Shown piece after piece: positions 44,264 to 54,316 of a stretch of 64,000 bases of DNA; the first letter of the stretch is position 1, and each line of letters opens with the position of its first letter. Position numbers and translations under genes: made by a program. Under the pieces are notes generated by a model that searched no databases, was not told the DNA's origin, and was given only the letters and a program-made list of their open reading frames with translations. Source of the stretch: Gemmobacter lanyuensis (GTDB lineage Bacteria > Pseudomonadota > Alphaproteobacteria > Rhodobacterales > Rhodobacteraceae); the NCBI RefSeq assembly GCF_014652355.1, contig NZ_BMYQ01000003.1, forward strand, positions 62,001-126,000, in the 5' to 3' direction.

Positions 44264-44653
44264 TCAGACCAGAATGATGGTGATGACGGTCAGCACGACC
44301 GACCCGATGATGCAGGCCCAGCCGAGCTTTTCGGCCGTGGGAATGTCGAGCCCCTTGCCCGCATCGTAGTAAAGATGCCGCAGACCCGCGAGGTAGTGAT
44401 ACCACAGTGCCCAGGCCGAGGCCGCAAAGACCAGATCCCCGAACCACGAGGTCGCCACCGCATCGGCCAGCGCGAAATATTCCGGCGAGACGGCCGCCGA
44501 GAACAGCCACCACACGCCCAGAAGCGTGCCGACGATCAGGCCATTGCCGGTGATGCGGGTCAGGATCGAGGTGATCGAGGTCAGTTGCGGGCGGTAGTAT
44601 GGCCCGATCATGAAGGGGGAAAGGGGGCGCTCGACCCGCTTCGGTGCAGTCAT
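44264..44653 (-). CDS. sdhC: Succinate dehydrogenase cytochrome b556 subunit C
   Basis: 129 aa. N-terminal R-P-L-S-P-F and S-I-x-x-R-I-T-G signatures, three helices, and the haem ligand H-Y-L-A-G-L-R-H-L-Y-Y-D near residues 85-96. It is the first sdh gene; a 175-bp upstream region contains an inverted-repeat leader and paired palindromes. Confidence 0.95.
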   Translation of the reverse strand: MTAPKRVERPLSPFMIGPYYRPQLTSITSILTRITGNGLIVGTLLGVWWLFSAAVSPEYFALADAVATSWFGDLVFAASAWALWYHYLAGLRHLYYDAGKGLDIPTAEKLGWACIIGSVVLTVITIILV

Positions 44654-44748
44654 GGACTTGTCCCTCTGTCGCTTGGCGCGGCGGAAGCGTCGCGCGCTGG
44701 CAGGAATTCTATCCGTTCAATAGCGCGTTTTTCGTCCAAGTCACCTGT

Positions 44749-44776
44749 GCAAACGCAGCAAAGGCTGCGCGTTTGC
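44749..44776. promoter_or_regulatory. Imperfect hairpin upstream of sdhC
   Basis: GCAAACGCAGC (44749-44759) is complementary to the right arm GCTGCGCGTTTGC (44764-44776), which carries a 2-nt bulge; the loop is AAAG. Potential attenuator or dual half-site; the right arm runs into the GTTTGCGCTA motif. Confidence 0.4.
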
Positions 44777-44784
44777 GCTATCAA
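44771..44784. promoter_or_regulatory. GTTTGCGCTATCAA motif upstream of sdhC
   Basis: Shares GTTTGCG-Y-TA with the site upstream of sucC (GTTTGCGTTAACGA, 51315) and the reverse-oriented one upstream of mdh (49370-49382). A LacI-family type operator is plausible. Confidence 0.45.
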
Positions 44785-44803
44785 GCCCTAAAATTTTCAT
44801 TTC

Positions 44804-44833
44804 GTGATCACAAAAAAATGGCGTGTGATCACA
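44804..44833. promoter_or_regulatory. Tandem GTGATCAC palindromes upstream of sdhC
   Basis: Cores GTGATCAC at 44804-44811 and 44825-44832, 21 bp centre to centre (two helical turns). The sucC region at 51338-51368 has the same pair with identical spacing. The right site overlaps the stop of the upstream metallopeptidase gene. Confidence 0.65.
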
Positions 44834-45557
44834 GATCGGCGGCTTCCGCCTGTTGCCACAGATAATCCGTGTATTCCGTACACATGACGATCCGGGACTC
44901 ATCCGGAATGTAAAACGCATTCACCGCATCGCAGGAAACGATATCCACCGTGATCTCATAGGGCAGGTCGAAACGCTCGTTCAGGGCGTCGATCTCATCA
45001 CTGATCACCTCTGCGGCGAAATCGTCTTCGGAATCGCCCGCAAGGATTGCCGTGCCGGGTGCCTGTTCCTGAAGCGGTTCAAGGTAGGTCCACCAGCTGT
45101 CGAGCGCGAGCTGGTATTCCTCGGCGCAGCCTTCGGCACGTTCGGGGGGAAGCTCGAAATCCTCGGCAAAGCCTGCGCGCGTGTCGGGATCGGCGCCATA
45201 GAACAGGCAGACATGGCTGTAATACCGCTGCAGATCCAGGCCGTGAACATCCCAGAAGGCAGGTTCAGCATCGGCGTTGGCCTCGGCCATGAAGACATAG
45301 GACAGCGCGGTGTTTTCCGCGATGCCCGTCGCGGTTTCCGGCTCCCAGACCTCATCGATCAGCAGGACCGACAGGATGTCGGCCGCGTCTTCCTCGCGGC
45401 CGAGCACGGGCAATTCCAGCTGATCGATCAGCGCATGGCCCATTTCGTGATAGAATGTCGCGATCAGGTTGTCCGCGACGAATTCCGACTGCTCATCCTC
45501 TCCGGCAAGGGCTGGCGTTGCAAGGCACAGGGACAGCAGCAGCGGAAGCAGTTTCAT
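44829..45557 (-). CDS. Secreted DUF4344 metallopeptidase-like protein
   Basis: 242 aa with an N-terminal signal peptide (M-K-L-L-P-L-L-L-S-L-C-L-A-T-P-A-L-A). A zincin motif H-E-M-G-H-A-L-I lies near residues 37-44, followed by E-D-A-A-D near 56, a possible third ligand. The size and the F-Y-H-E-M-G-H context fit DUF4344. Its start overlaps the mch stop as ATGA, so it is translated after mch. It lies upstream of sdhC on the same strand. Role unknown. Confidence 0.82.
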   Translation of the reverse strand: MKLLPLLLSLCLATPALAGEDEQSEFVADNLIATFYHEMGHALIDQLELPVLGREEDAADILSVLLIDEVWEPETATGIAENTALSYVFMAEANADAEPAFWDVHGLDLQRYYSHVCLFYGADPDTRAGFAEDFELPPERAEGCAEEYQLALDSWWTYLEPLQEQAPGTAILAGDSEDDFAAEVISDEIDALNERFDLPYEITVDIVSCDAVNAFYIPDESRIVMCTEYTDYLWQQAEAADL

Positions 45558-46585
45558 TTTGGAATCAGGGCCCAATAATCAAGGTCAAGCAGCACGTCCG
45601 GCAGATATTTGCCATCTTCCCCCTTCAGGGCAAACGGTTTCGCGCCCTGTTTCACCGCGACCAGCCGCAGGCGCAGCGCACCCACGCCGGGGGCGGGGGT
45701 CTCGGCGCGGTCCAGCACCTCGGACCAGCATTTCACGGTATCGCCCGCGAAGCAGGGATTGGCATGGGCGCCGCCATTCAGCGCGACAATCATTTGGGCA
45801 TTGGCCAGCCCGTTGAAGGACAGGGCGCGTGCCATGCTGATGACATGGCCGCCATAGATCAGCCGCTTGCCATCTTCGCGGAAGGTGGCGTCGAAATGCA
45901 CCTTGGCGGTGTTCTGCCAGAGGCGCGTGGCGATCATGTGTTCGGCGTCTTCGATGGTCACGCCATCGACATGGTCGATCTTTTCGCCCACGGCATAGTC
46001 GGCCCAGCGGTGCGGCTCGCCCGCAAGGGCAAAGTCATAGCCGGTGAAATCAAGCCCTGCAGGGATCACCAGATCCTCGGCCCCAAGCGCGGGTTTCAGC
46101 GCGGGCACCACCGCTTCGGGCGCGGGGGCGTCGAGCTTGTTCTTCCGCACCATCACCCAGCGGACATAATCCATCACCACGTCATCGCGCTGGTTCAGGC
46201 CGCGGGTGCGGACATAGACGACCCCGGATTTCCCGTTCGAGTTTTCCTTGAGGCCGATCACCGTCGATTCCGAGCGCAGCGTATCACCGGGGTAGACCGG
46301 CAGCAGCCAGCGCCCCTCGGCATAGCCGAGGTTCGCCACCGCGTTCAGGCTGATGTCGGGAACGGTCTTGCCAAAGACGACGTGAAAGGCCGCCAGATCC
46401 TCCAGCGGGCTTGCGGGCAGGCCGCAGCCCTGTGCGAAGGCATCGCTGGAATAGAGCGCATGCCGCGCCGGGTAGAGCGCGTGATACAGCGCCCGTTCGC
46501 CGCCCGAAACGGTGCGCGGCACGGCATGGCGGATGGTCTCGCCGAGGCGGTAATCCTCGAAGAAGCGTCCGGGGTTCGTTTTCAT
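45554..46585 (-). CDS. mch: Mesaconyl-CoA hydratase (ethylmalonyl-CoA pathway)
   Basis: 343 aa with two MaoC-like hot-dog domains. It hydrates mesaconyl-C1-CoA to beta-methylmalyl-CoA. The opening M-K-T-N-P-G-R-F-F-E-D-Y-R-L-G matches the family; the first hot-dog has F-A-Q-G-C-G-L near 56 and the second I-E-D-A-E-H-M-I near 215. ATG 46585 has AAGGAGA upstream; the in-frame start at 46612 is rejected. Gene order (mcl2, NnrU-like, DUF1737, mch, sdh) matches what I recall for R. sphaeroides. Confidence 0.92.
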   Translation of the reverse strand: MKTNPGRFFEDYRLGETIRHAVPRTVSGGERALYHALYPARHALYSSDAFAQGCGLPASPLEDLAAFHVVFGKTVPDISLNAVANLGYAEGRWLLPVYPGDTLRSESTVIGLKENSNGKSGVVYVRTRGLNQRDDVVMDYVRWVMVRKNKLDAPAPEAVVPALKPALGAEDLVIPAGLDFTGYDFALAGEPHRWADYAVGEKIDHVDGVTIEDAEHMIATRLWQNTAKVHFDATFREDGKRLIYGGHVISMARALSFNGLANAQMIVALNGGAHANPCFAGDTVKCWSEVLDRAETPAPGVGALRLRLVAVKQGAKPFALKGEDGKYLPDVLLDLDYWALIPK

Positions 46586-46650
46586 CTGCGCTCTCCTTGC
46601 GGCGGGGGCCATCCGCCGGATTTGCGGGCGGGGGTGTCCCCGCCCTGGTC

Positions 46651-46854
46651 TTATTGCTCCCCGAGCTTGAGGTCGGGGTGGTAATCGCCGGGCACCTCTT
46701 TCACCACGGCCTGACCACAGCGCATGACGCCGCGGGCGGCATCGAAGGCATAGGTCGGGTCGCCATGCAGCGCCCAGCCCTTGTTCAGCGCGGCGCTGAC
46801 CTTGTGGCAGAAGGCCGAGGTGTCATCGTCCGACAGGAAGCGGTAAAGTTTCAT
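46651..46854 (-). CDS. DUF1737 domain-containing protein
   Basis: 67 aa. The signature L-Y-R-F-L-S-D-D-D-T-S-A-F-C-H-K-V near residues 3-18 and L-N-K-G-W-A-L-H-G-D-P-T identify DUF1737, a small cytoplasmic domain of unknown function. Start at 46854 matches the family N-terminus M-K-L-Y-R-F. It lies between the NnrU-like gene and mch on the same strand (5 bp after NnrU). Confidence 0.85.
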   Translation of the reverse strand: MKLYRFLSDDDTSAFCHKVSAALNKGWALHGDPTYAFDAARGVMRCGQAVVKEVPGDYHPDLKLGEQ

Positions 46855-46859
46855 CTGGA

Positions 46860-47402
46860 TCACCCGAATGCAGGATAGCCGAGCGCGTAATGCACCCCGG
46901 CGATGCCGCCATAGACCAGGATCGTTCCGGCAAGGGCCATGGCCTCGAACTTGGCGGGTTTTGCGGCGGGCGGGGTCCAGGCGGACTGGGCGTTGATGAT
47001 CGCCATCTGCGCCAGGGCCCAAAGGCCCATGCCCCCGAACAGCACGAAGGACGGCACATCACCATTCACGAGCAGGTGCGCCACCGACCAGACCAGCACG
47101 CCCAGCAGCATCGGGTGACGCAGCTTGCGTGCCACAGCCGTTTTCATCCCGGCAGCAGCAAAGAGATAGACCGACACCAGCATCAGCAGGTTGTTGATCC
47201 CCACCAGCGCCGGGCTGCGACCCCAGAAAAAGGCGCCATCCGCCGCGCGATAGCCCAGCACCATCAGCACGACGCCCGCGCCGATCGTCGCCCCCATGAT
47301 CCCGCGCCCCGACGCGCCCATGCGGTCGCGCAGGTCAGGGGCGAGGCGTTTGAAGAGATGGGGGCCGATCCAGAGGATCAGGCCGATCAGCAATAGGGTC
47401 AT
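46860..47402 (-). CDS. NnrU family membrane protein
   Basis: 180 aa with six hydrophobic helices; R-H-P-M-L-L-G-V-L-V-W-S-V-A-H-L-L-V-N-G near residues 95-114 is the NnrU signature. NnrU was named for nitric oxide reductase-linked expression, but many homologues are general membrane proteins. Here it sits between mcl2 and DUF1737-mch, all on the minus strand, with no denitrification gene in view. Confidence 0.87.
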   Translation of the reverse strand: MTLLLIGLILWIGPHLFKRLAPDLRDRMGASGRGIMGATIGAGVVLMVLGYRAADGAFFWGRSPALVGINNLLMLVSVYLFAAAGMKTAVARKLRHPMLLGVLVWSVAHLLVNGDVPSFVLFGGMGLWALAQMAIINAQSAWTPPAAKPAKFEAMALAGTILVYGGIAGVHYALGYPAFG

Positions 47403-47444
47403 GGTGCGAAGCTCCGGCAGATGTGAAATCGGTTCACATTGCCC

Positions 47445-48314
47445 TTATTCGGCCAGCGCCGCAATCGCCTCTGCCTTGGCCAAGGTGGCCTTGGCGGTCA
47501 CGATATGGAGGTTTTCGACAATCTTGCCATCCACCACCGCCACGCCGCCGCCCTGCGCCATCACCGCGTCAAAGGCGGCAATCTGGCGACGGGCCAGATC
47601 GATCTCGGCCTCGGAAGGGGCAAAGGCGCTGTTGGCGATCTCCAGCTGGGCGGGGTGGATCAGCGTCTTGCCGTCAAAGCCCATGTCGCGGCCCTGTTCG
47701 CATTCGGCGCGCAGCCCTTCGTCATCCTTGAAGGCATTATAGACGCCATCGACGATGGTCAGGCCATGCGCCCGCGCGGCCAACAGGCACAGGCCAAGGC
47801 CCGCCTGCATCGGCAGACGGTCGGCGCGGAACCGGCTGTTGAGCTCTTTGGCAAGGTCATTGGTGCCCATGACCATGCCCTTCAGGCGCGGATGCGCGGC
47901 AATCTCGGCCGCGTTCAGCATCCCGATGCAGGTTTCCATCATCGCCCAAAGATCGGCGCCCGGCACGGCATCGGCCACGGCATCCAGATCGGCGGCACGG
48001 TTCACCTTGGGGATCAGGATCGCGTCGATCCGCGCGCCGCGGGCAATGGCGGCATCCATCGCATCGGCATCGGCCCGCCCCCATTCTGTGTCAAAACCGT
48101 TGATGCGGACGATCCGGGCGCGATTGCCGAAATCCCAATCTGTCAGCACCTTGGCAAGCAATTCGCGCGCCGCGGGCTTTTCATCCGGGGCGACGGCATC
48201 TTCCAGATCGAAGATGATCGCATCGGCGGGCAGGCCCATCGCCTTTTCCAGCGCCCGCTCTTTCGAGCCGGGGATATAGAGGACCGAACGGTAGGGGCGG
48301 GCGGTCTGGGCCAT
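47445..48314 (-). CDS. mcl2: (3S)-malyl-CoA thioesterase / malyl-CoA lyase-family protein
   Basis: 289 aa HpcH/HpaI-CitE fold. It has R-S-V-L-Y-I-P-G near residue 9, F-D-L-E-D-A-V near 35, and I-P-K-V near 102; length favours the shorter Mcl2 thioesterase over the ~318-aa Mcl1 lyase. It would hydrolyse (3S)-malyl-CoA to malate in the ethylmalonyl-CoA pathway. Start 48314 has GGGAGAG upstream; the in-frame start at 48374 is rejected. Confidence 0.85.
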   Translation of the reverse strand: MAQTARPYRSVLYIPGSKERALEKAMGLPADAIIFDLEDAVAPDEKPAARELLAKVLTDWDFGNRARIVRINGFDTEWGRADADAMDAAIARGARIDAILIPKVNRAADLDAVADAVPGADLWAMMETCIGMLNAAEIAAHPRLKGMVMGTNDLAKELNSRFRADRLPMQAGLGLCLLAARAHGLTIVDGVYNAFKDDEGLRAECEQGRDMGFDGKTLIHPAQLEIANSAFAPSEAEIDLARRQIAAFDAVMAQGGGVAVVDGKIVENLHIVTAKATLAKAEAIAALAE

Positions 48315-48385
48315 GAGTCTCTCCCGTAAGTAATAATCTTGCGCGAGGAAGCATGATTTCGGCATATCTGGCAAGACCCGTTTTG

Positions 48386-48396
48386 CCGCGATGCAG
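48386..48396. promoter_or_regulatory. PhaR-like element upstream of mcl2 (one mismatch)
   Basis: CCGCGATGCAG differs by one base from CTGC-N3-GCAG. The 14-mer TTGCYGCGATGCAG is shared with the ecm upstream region (62741-62754). Confidence 0.4.
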
Positions 48397-48496
48397 AAAT
48401 ACTTTGGTGTCGGGCGGGCCGGAACGGGCCGTTAACCGCGCATCAGCACCTGGGACGGCAGCCTGTGACGACAGATCGCAGCAAAGGTGCGCCGCC

Positions 48497-50465
<1,969 letters not shown>

Positions 50466-50481
50466 TCGTCTGACGACCTTT

Positions 50482-50532
50482 CCGCGGCCGCGGGTCCGGG
50501 GGCAATTCCCCGGCCGCGGCCGCGGTTCATTT
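50482..50532 (+). terminator. Long GC hairpin after mdh
   Basis: CCGCGGCCGCGG...CCGGGG pairs with CCCCGG...CCGCGGCCGCGG (50482-50525) as an 18-bp stem with a 2-nt bulge, followed by TTCATTTT. Confidence 0.75.
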
Positions 50533-50583
50533 TGGGGGGCTTCCCCCTTGGCGGGCTGCCTGCGCTTGCGGTAAGGGCAGGGG

Positions 50584-51264
50584 ATGACCCAAGGCCATAT
50601 CTCGCCCTATCACGCGCCCGACTTCATCCCCGACGCCCTGTCGCGCGGCCGTCACCGGTCTATCATCGGGGGGCGGTGGGAAGAAACCGGCGTCATCCAG
50701 ATGCAGATGCTGCTGGCCGAGGGCCTGCGCCCGTGCCACCGGCTGCTGGATATCGGCTGCGGTCCGCTGCGGACGGGCTGCCGCGCCGTGCCCTATCTGA
50801 ACCCCGGCAATTACTGGGGCACCGATCTGTCGCGCGATCTGATCCTGAAGGGCTATGCCGATGAGCTGACCGAGGGCGACCGCGCCCGCCTGCCGCGCGC
50901 ACAGCTGGTGGGGGATGCGGACTTCAGCTTTCCGGGGGTGCCGGATGCCTTTGACTATCTGCTCTGCTTTGCGGTCTTTACCCATCTGCCGATGAACCAT
51001 CTGCGGCGGGCGCTGATCCGGGTGGGGCAGCGATTCACGAAGTTTGAAAAGTTCCTGTTCACCGTCTTTCTTGCCCCCGATGCCGCGGCGAGCCTTGGGC
51101 CGGTGCGTCAGCCCGACGGGGTGGTGACGCATGACATCCGCCCGCCCTATCACCTGCTGGCCGAGGATGTTCAGCACTTCTGCGCGCAGGCCGGGCTGAT
51201 GGTCGACATCCGCCCCAACCGCCTGCCGCGGGGACAGGTGCTTTGTGTCGCGCGCAGGGCCTGA
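50584..51264 (+). CDS. Class I SAM-dependent methyltransferase-like protein
   Basis: 226 aa. Motif I is L-L-D-I-G-C-G-P-L-R-T-G near residues 54-65, with Y-W-G-T-D-L-S-R-D as motif II. D-Y-L-L-C-F-A-V-F-T-H-L matches motif IV. It lies alone between mdh and sucC. Substrate unknown; the extended N-terminus (Y-H-A-P-D-F-I-P) resembles cell-envelope methyltransferases in some genomes, but this is weak. Confidence 0.8.
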   Translation: MTQGHISPYHAPDFIPDALSRGRHRSIIGGRWEETGVIQMQMLLAEGLRPCHRLLDIGCGPLRTGCRAVPYLNPGNYWGTDLSRDLILKGYADELTEGDRARLPRAQLVGDADFSFPGVPDAFDYLLCFAVFTHLPMNHLRRALIRVGQRFTKFEKFLFTVFLAPDAAASLGPVRQPDGVVTHDIRPPYHLLAEDVQHFCAQAGLMVDIRPNRLPRGQVLCVARRA

Positions 51265-51314
51265 CCTGTCGCAAGAGACTCGGCCCGAGTCTTTCGAGCG
51301 AAGCCCCGCATGCT

Positions 51315-51331
51315 GTTTGCGTTAACGAAAC
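51315..51331. promoter_or_regulatory. GTTTGCGTTAACGAAAC element upstream of sucC
   Basis: Near-palindrome centred on CGTTAACG; shares GTTTGCGYTA with sites upstream of sdhC and mdh. It lies just upstream of the TGTGATCACA pair. Confidence 0.5.
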
Positions 51332-51337
51332 CTTGCT

Positions 51338-51368
51338 TGTGATCACACTTTTTCGCGGTGTGATCACA
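51338..51368. promoter_or_regulatory. Tandem TGTGATCACA palindromes upstream of sucC
   Basis: Two exact TGTGATCACA copies at 51338-51347 and 51359-51368, separated by 11 bp. The same geometry is upstream of sdhC (44804-44833). A possible -10 TACGAT follows at 51371, placing the pair over the core promoter. Confidence 0.7.
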
Positions 51369-51475
51369 AATACGATTTTTATGCGCCAAAACCTGCCCGC
51401 CACGCAAAAGCCATTTTGAGACCGCCTTTTTCTATGGCATCACCCCGCCAAATCAGCAGCGATGGGACATGATCC

Positions 51476-52669
51476 ATGAACATCCATGAATATCAGGCCA
51501 AGGCGCTTCTGCGCAGCTACGGCGCCCCGGTTTCGGACGGGCGCGTCGTCCTGAAAGCGGAAGATGCCAAGACGGCCGCGGGTGAGCTGGACGGGCCGCT
51601 CTGGGTCGTCAAGGCTCAGATCCACGCCGGTGGCCGTGGCAAGGGCAAGTTCAAAGAGCCGGAAGCCGGCGAAAAGGGCGGTGTCCGCCTGGCCAAATCG
51701 GTCGAAGAGGCCGAGACGCTTGCCAAGCAGATGCTGGGCCGCACGCTGGTCACGCATCAGACCGGCCCGGTCGGCAAGCAGGTGAACCGCATCTACATCG
51801 AAGCGGGCTCGGACATCGCGCGCGAACTCTACCTCGCGCTGCTGGTGGATCGTCAGTCCTCGCGCATTTCCTTCGTCGCCTCGACCGAAGGCGGGATGGA
51901 CATCGAAGAGGTTGCCGCCTCGACCCCGGAAAAGATCATCAGCTTCTCGGTTGACCCGGCTTCGGGCCTGTCCGATTTCCACGGCCGCCGTGTGGCCTTC
52001 AGCCTCGGGCTGGAAGGCAACCAGGTGAAGCAGTGCGTGGCGCTGGTCAAGACGCTCTACAAGGCCTTCGTCGAGAAGGACATGGAGATGCTGGAGATCA
52101 ACCCGCTGATCGTGACCCCGGAAGGCCAGCTGAAGGTGCTGGACGCCAAGGTCTCGTTCGACGGCAACGCGATCTACCGCCATGCCGATATCGCCGCCCT
52201 GCGCGACGAAACCGAAGAAGACCCGAAAGAGCTTGCCGCGTCGAAGTTCGACCTGAACTACATCGCGCTGGACGGTGAAATCGGCTGCATGGTGAACGGC
52301 GCGGGCCTTGCGATGGCCACGATGGACATCATCAAGCTTTACGGTGCCGAACCGGCCAACTTCCTCGACGTGGGCGGTGGCGCCACCAAAGAGAAAGTGA
52401 CCGAGGCCTTCAAGATCATCACCTCTGACCCGAACGTCAAAGGCATCCTCGTGAACATCTTCGGCGGCATCATGCGCTGCGACGTGATCGCGGAAGGCGT
52501 GCTGGCGGCGGTGAAAGAGGTTGGTCTGCAGGTGCCGCTGGTCGTGCGTCTGGAAGGCACCAACGTCGAGCTGGGCAAAGAGATCATCCGCAATTCCGGC
52601 CTGAACGTCATCGCAGGCGACAACCTGTCGGATGCCGCGCAGAAGATCGTGAAAGCGGTCAAGGGCTGA
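51476..52669 (+). CDS. sucC: Succinyl-CoA synthetase beta subunit (ADP/GDP-forming)
   Basis: 397 aa. ATP-grasp N-domain with [13 protein letters not shown] near residue 43, C-domain with L-D-V-G-G-G-A near 298, and I-F-G-G-I-M-R-C-D near 325. It is the first gene of the suc operon; ATGATCC before the start is preceded by GGGA. A 169-aa secreted protein gene lies between it and sucD. Confidence 0.96.
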   Translation: MNIHEYQAKALLRSYGAPVSDGRVVLKAEDAKTAAGELDGPLWVVKAQIHAGGRGKGKFKEPEAGEKGGVRLAKSVEEAETLAKQMLGRTLVTHQTGPVGKQVNRIYIEAGSDIARELYLALLVDRQSSRISFVASTEGGMDIEEVAASTPEKIISFSVDPASGLSDFHGRRVAFSLGLEGNQVKQCVALVKTLYKAFVEKDMEMLEINPLIVTPEGQLKVLDAKVSFDGNAIYRHADIAALRDETEEDPKELAASKFDLNYIALDGEIGCMVNGAGLAMATMDIIKLYGAEPANFLDVGGGATKEKVTEAFKIITSDPNVKGILVNIFGGIMRCDVIAEGVLAAVKEVGLQVPLVVRLEGTNVELGKEIIRNSGLNVIAGDNLSDAAQKIVKAVKG

Positions 52670-52673
52670 TCCG

Positions 52674-53183
52674 ATGCGCAAGCGGATGGTCCCTTTCCTG
52701 CTGGTTCTGACGGCTCTGCCTGCCTTCGGGCAGGACCTGGCCGCGCTGCCTGATGCGGTGGCGTTGCTCAAGGGCAAGGCGCTGGCTGACCGGCTGGACG
52801 GGGCGATCATCGCTTGTCTGTATGGGACAACGGACCCGGCCAAGGCCGAGGCGGCCTATGAGCTGGCGGAATGGGTGCGCGCGGACGAATTCGAAGGCAC
52901 CGTGCGCTATGTGTCGAAGGACATCGTGACGATGTTCTGGGACGCGCCCGAAACCGGCTTCTGCATGGTCGAGACGGGGGCGATGGGCACCGATGCCCTG
53001 CTGGCCCGCGCCACGACCCTGCTGGACGGGGCAGGCTGGGTTGTCCCCCGCCTTGCCACGGTCGAGGGTTGCCCCGCGCTTGATCTGGGCAATGGGATGA
53101 CCCTTGCGCCCACCTCGGCCGGGCAGGACCCGCTGTGTTCCGCCGACGAAAACGCCGCCCTGCGCTTTCAGGCCAAGAATTGA
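52674..53183 (+). CDS. Secreted protein of unknown function between sucC and sucD
   Basis: 169 aa with a signal peptide (M-R-K-R-M-V-P-F-L-L-V-L-T-A-L-P-A-F-G, cleavage before Q-D). The mature part carries three spaced Cys (I-I-A-C-L, G-F-C-M-V, E-G-C-P-A) and a C-terminal C-S-A-D-E-N, but I recognise no named domain. It starts 4 bp after sucC and ends 69 bp before sucD, so it is co-transcribed with succinyl-CoA synthetase. Base composition does not differ from its neighbours. Role unknown. Confidence 0.8.
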   Translation: MRKRMVPFLLVLTALPAFGQDLAALPDAVALLKGKALADRLDGAIIACLYGTTDPAKAEAAYELAEWVRADEFEGTVRYVSKDIVTMFWDAPETGFCMVETGAMGTDALLARATTLLDGAGWVVPRLATVEGCPALDLGNGMTLAPTSAGQDPLCSADENAALRFQAKN

Positions 53184-53252
53184 TCCTTGGGCCGGGTGCG
53201 CCCCGGCCTGACCCGCAATCAACGGTGGCAGCGCCACCATACGGAGAGACAC

Positions 53253-54137
53253 ATGGCTGTTCTCGTGAATGAAAATACCAAGGTGATCTGCCAGGGCTTC
53301 ACCGGCTCGCAGGGGACCTTCCACTCGGAACAGGCGATCGCCTACGGCACCAAGATGGTTGGCGGCGTGACCCCCGGCAAAGGCGGCACCAGCCACCTGA
53401 ACCTGCCGGTGTTCAATTCGGTCCACGAAGCCAAGCACGTGACCGAGGCGAATGCGACCGTGATCTACGTGCCGCCGCCCTTCGCTGCGGATTCGATCCT
53501 CGAAGCGATTGACGCCGAGATGGAGCTGATCGTCTGCATCACCGAGGGCATCCCGGTGCTGGACATGATGAAGGTGAAGCGCGCGCTGGAAGGCAGCAAA
53601 TCGCGCCTGATCGGGCCGAACTGCCCCGGCGTCATCACCCCCGGCGCCTGCAAGATCGGCATCATGCCGGGCCATATCCACCAGCGCGGCAGCGTCGGTG
53701 TGGTGTCGCGTTCGGGCACGCTGACCTATGAGGCCGTGAAGCAGACCACCGACCTCGGTCTGGGTCAGTCCTCGGCCGTGGGCATCGGCGGCGACCCGAT
53801 CAAGGGCACCGAACATATCGATGTGCTGAACATGTTCCTCGACGACCCGGAAACCCAGTCGATCATCATGATCGGTGAAATCGGGGGTTCGGCCGAGGAA
53901 GAAGCTGCCGAGTTCCTGGCGCAGCAGAAGAAGAAGGGCCGCTGGAAGCCGACCGCCGGTTTCATCGCGGGCCGCACCGCGCCGAAAGGCCGCCGCATGG
54001 GCCACGCCGGGGCGATCGTCGCCGGGGGCAAGGGCGATGCGGAATCGAAGATCGAGGCCATGAAGTCGGCCGGGATCATCGTCGCTGACAGCCCGGCCCA
54101 TCTGGGCGAGGCCGTCATGAAGGCCCTTGGCAAGTAA
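53253..54137 (+). CDS. sucD: Succinyl-CoA synthetase alpha subunit
   Basis: 294 aa. CoA-binding Rossmann domain with F-T-G-S-Q-G-T-F-H near residue 17, and the phosphohistidine loop G-H-A-G-A-I-V near 250. ATG 53253 follows GGAGAG at 4-base spacing; the in-frame upstream ATG at 53187 would add 22 unrelated residues. It pairs with SucC to make ATP/GTP from succinyl-CoA. Confidence 0.95.
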   Translation: MAVLVNENTKVICQGFTGSQGTFHSEQAIAYGTKMVGGVTPGKGGTSHLNLPVFNSVHEAKHVTEANATVIYVPPPFAADSILEAIDAEMELIVCITEGIPVLDMMKVKRALEGSKSRLIGPNCPGVITPGACKIGIMPGHIHQRGSVGVVSRSGTLTYEAVKQTTDLGLGQSSAVGIGGDPIKGTEHIDVLNMFLDDPETQSIIMIGEIGGSAEEEAAEFLAQQKKKGRWKPTAGFIAGRTAPKGRRMGHAGAIVAGGKGDAESKIEAMKSAGIIVADSPAHLGEAVMKALGK

Positions 54138-54146
54138 TGACCTTTG

Positions 54147-54168
54147 CCCCCGGCCACGGCCGGGGGCG
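54147..54168 (+). terminator. Hairpin in the sucD-sucA gap
   Basis: GCCCCCGGCC and GGCCGGGGGC (54147-54168) form a 10-bp stem, fully paired in sequence though the 2-nt turn means fewer pairs form. No T-run, so it may tune readthrough from sucCD into sucAB. Confidence 0.5.
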
Positions 54169-54316
54169 CACTTCACGGGAGGGGAGTGTGCCATGACCTG
54201 CGATCCGCTTCCGGCGCTGCCCGGCCTGCCCGCCACCCGGCGGGCCTGACCGCGTTTCAGACCTGCCCCCGCCCGCCGCACAGACCTCCGGCCCAGACCC
54301 TTCAAGGATAACGCCG

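Noticed and set aside
47755-48279. Plus-strand frame opposite mcl2
   Set aside because: Shadow frame of a well supported minus-strand gene with no domain motifs.
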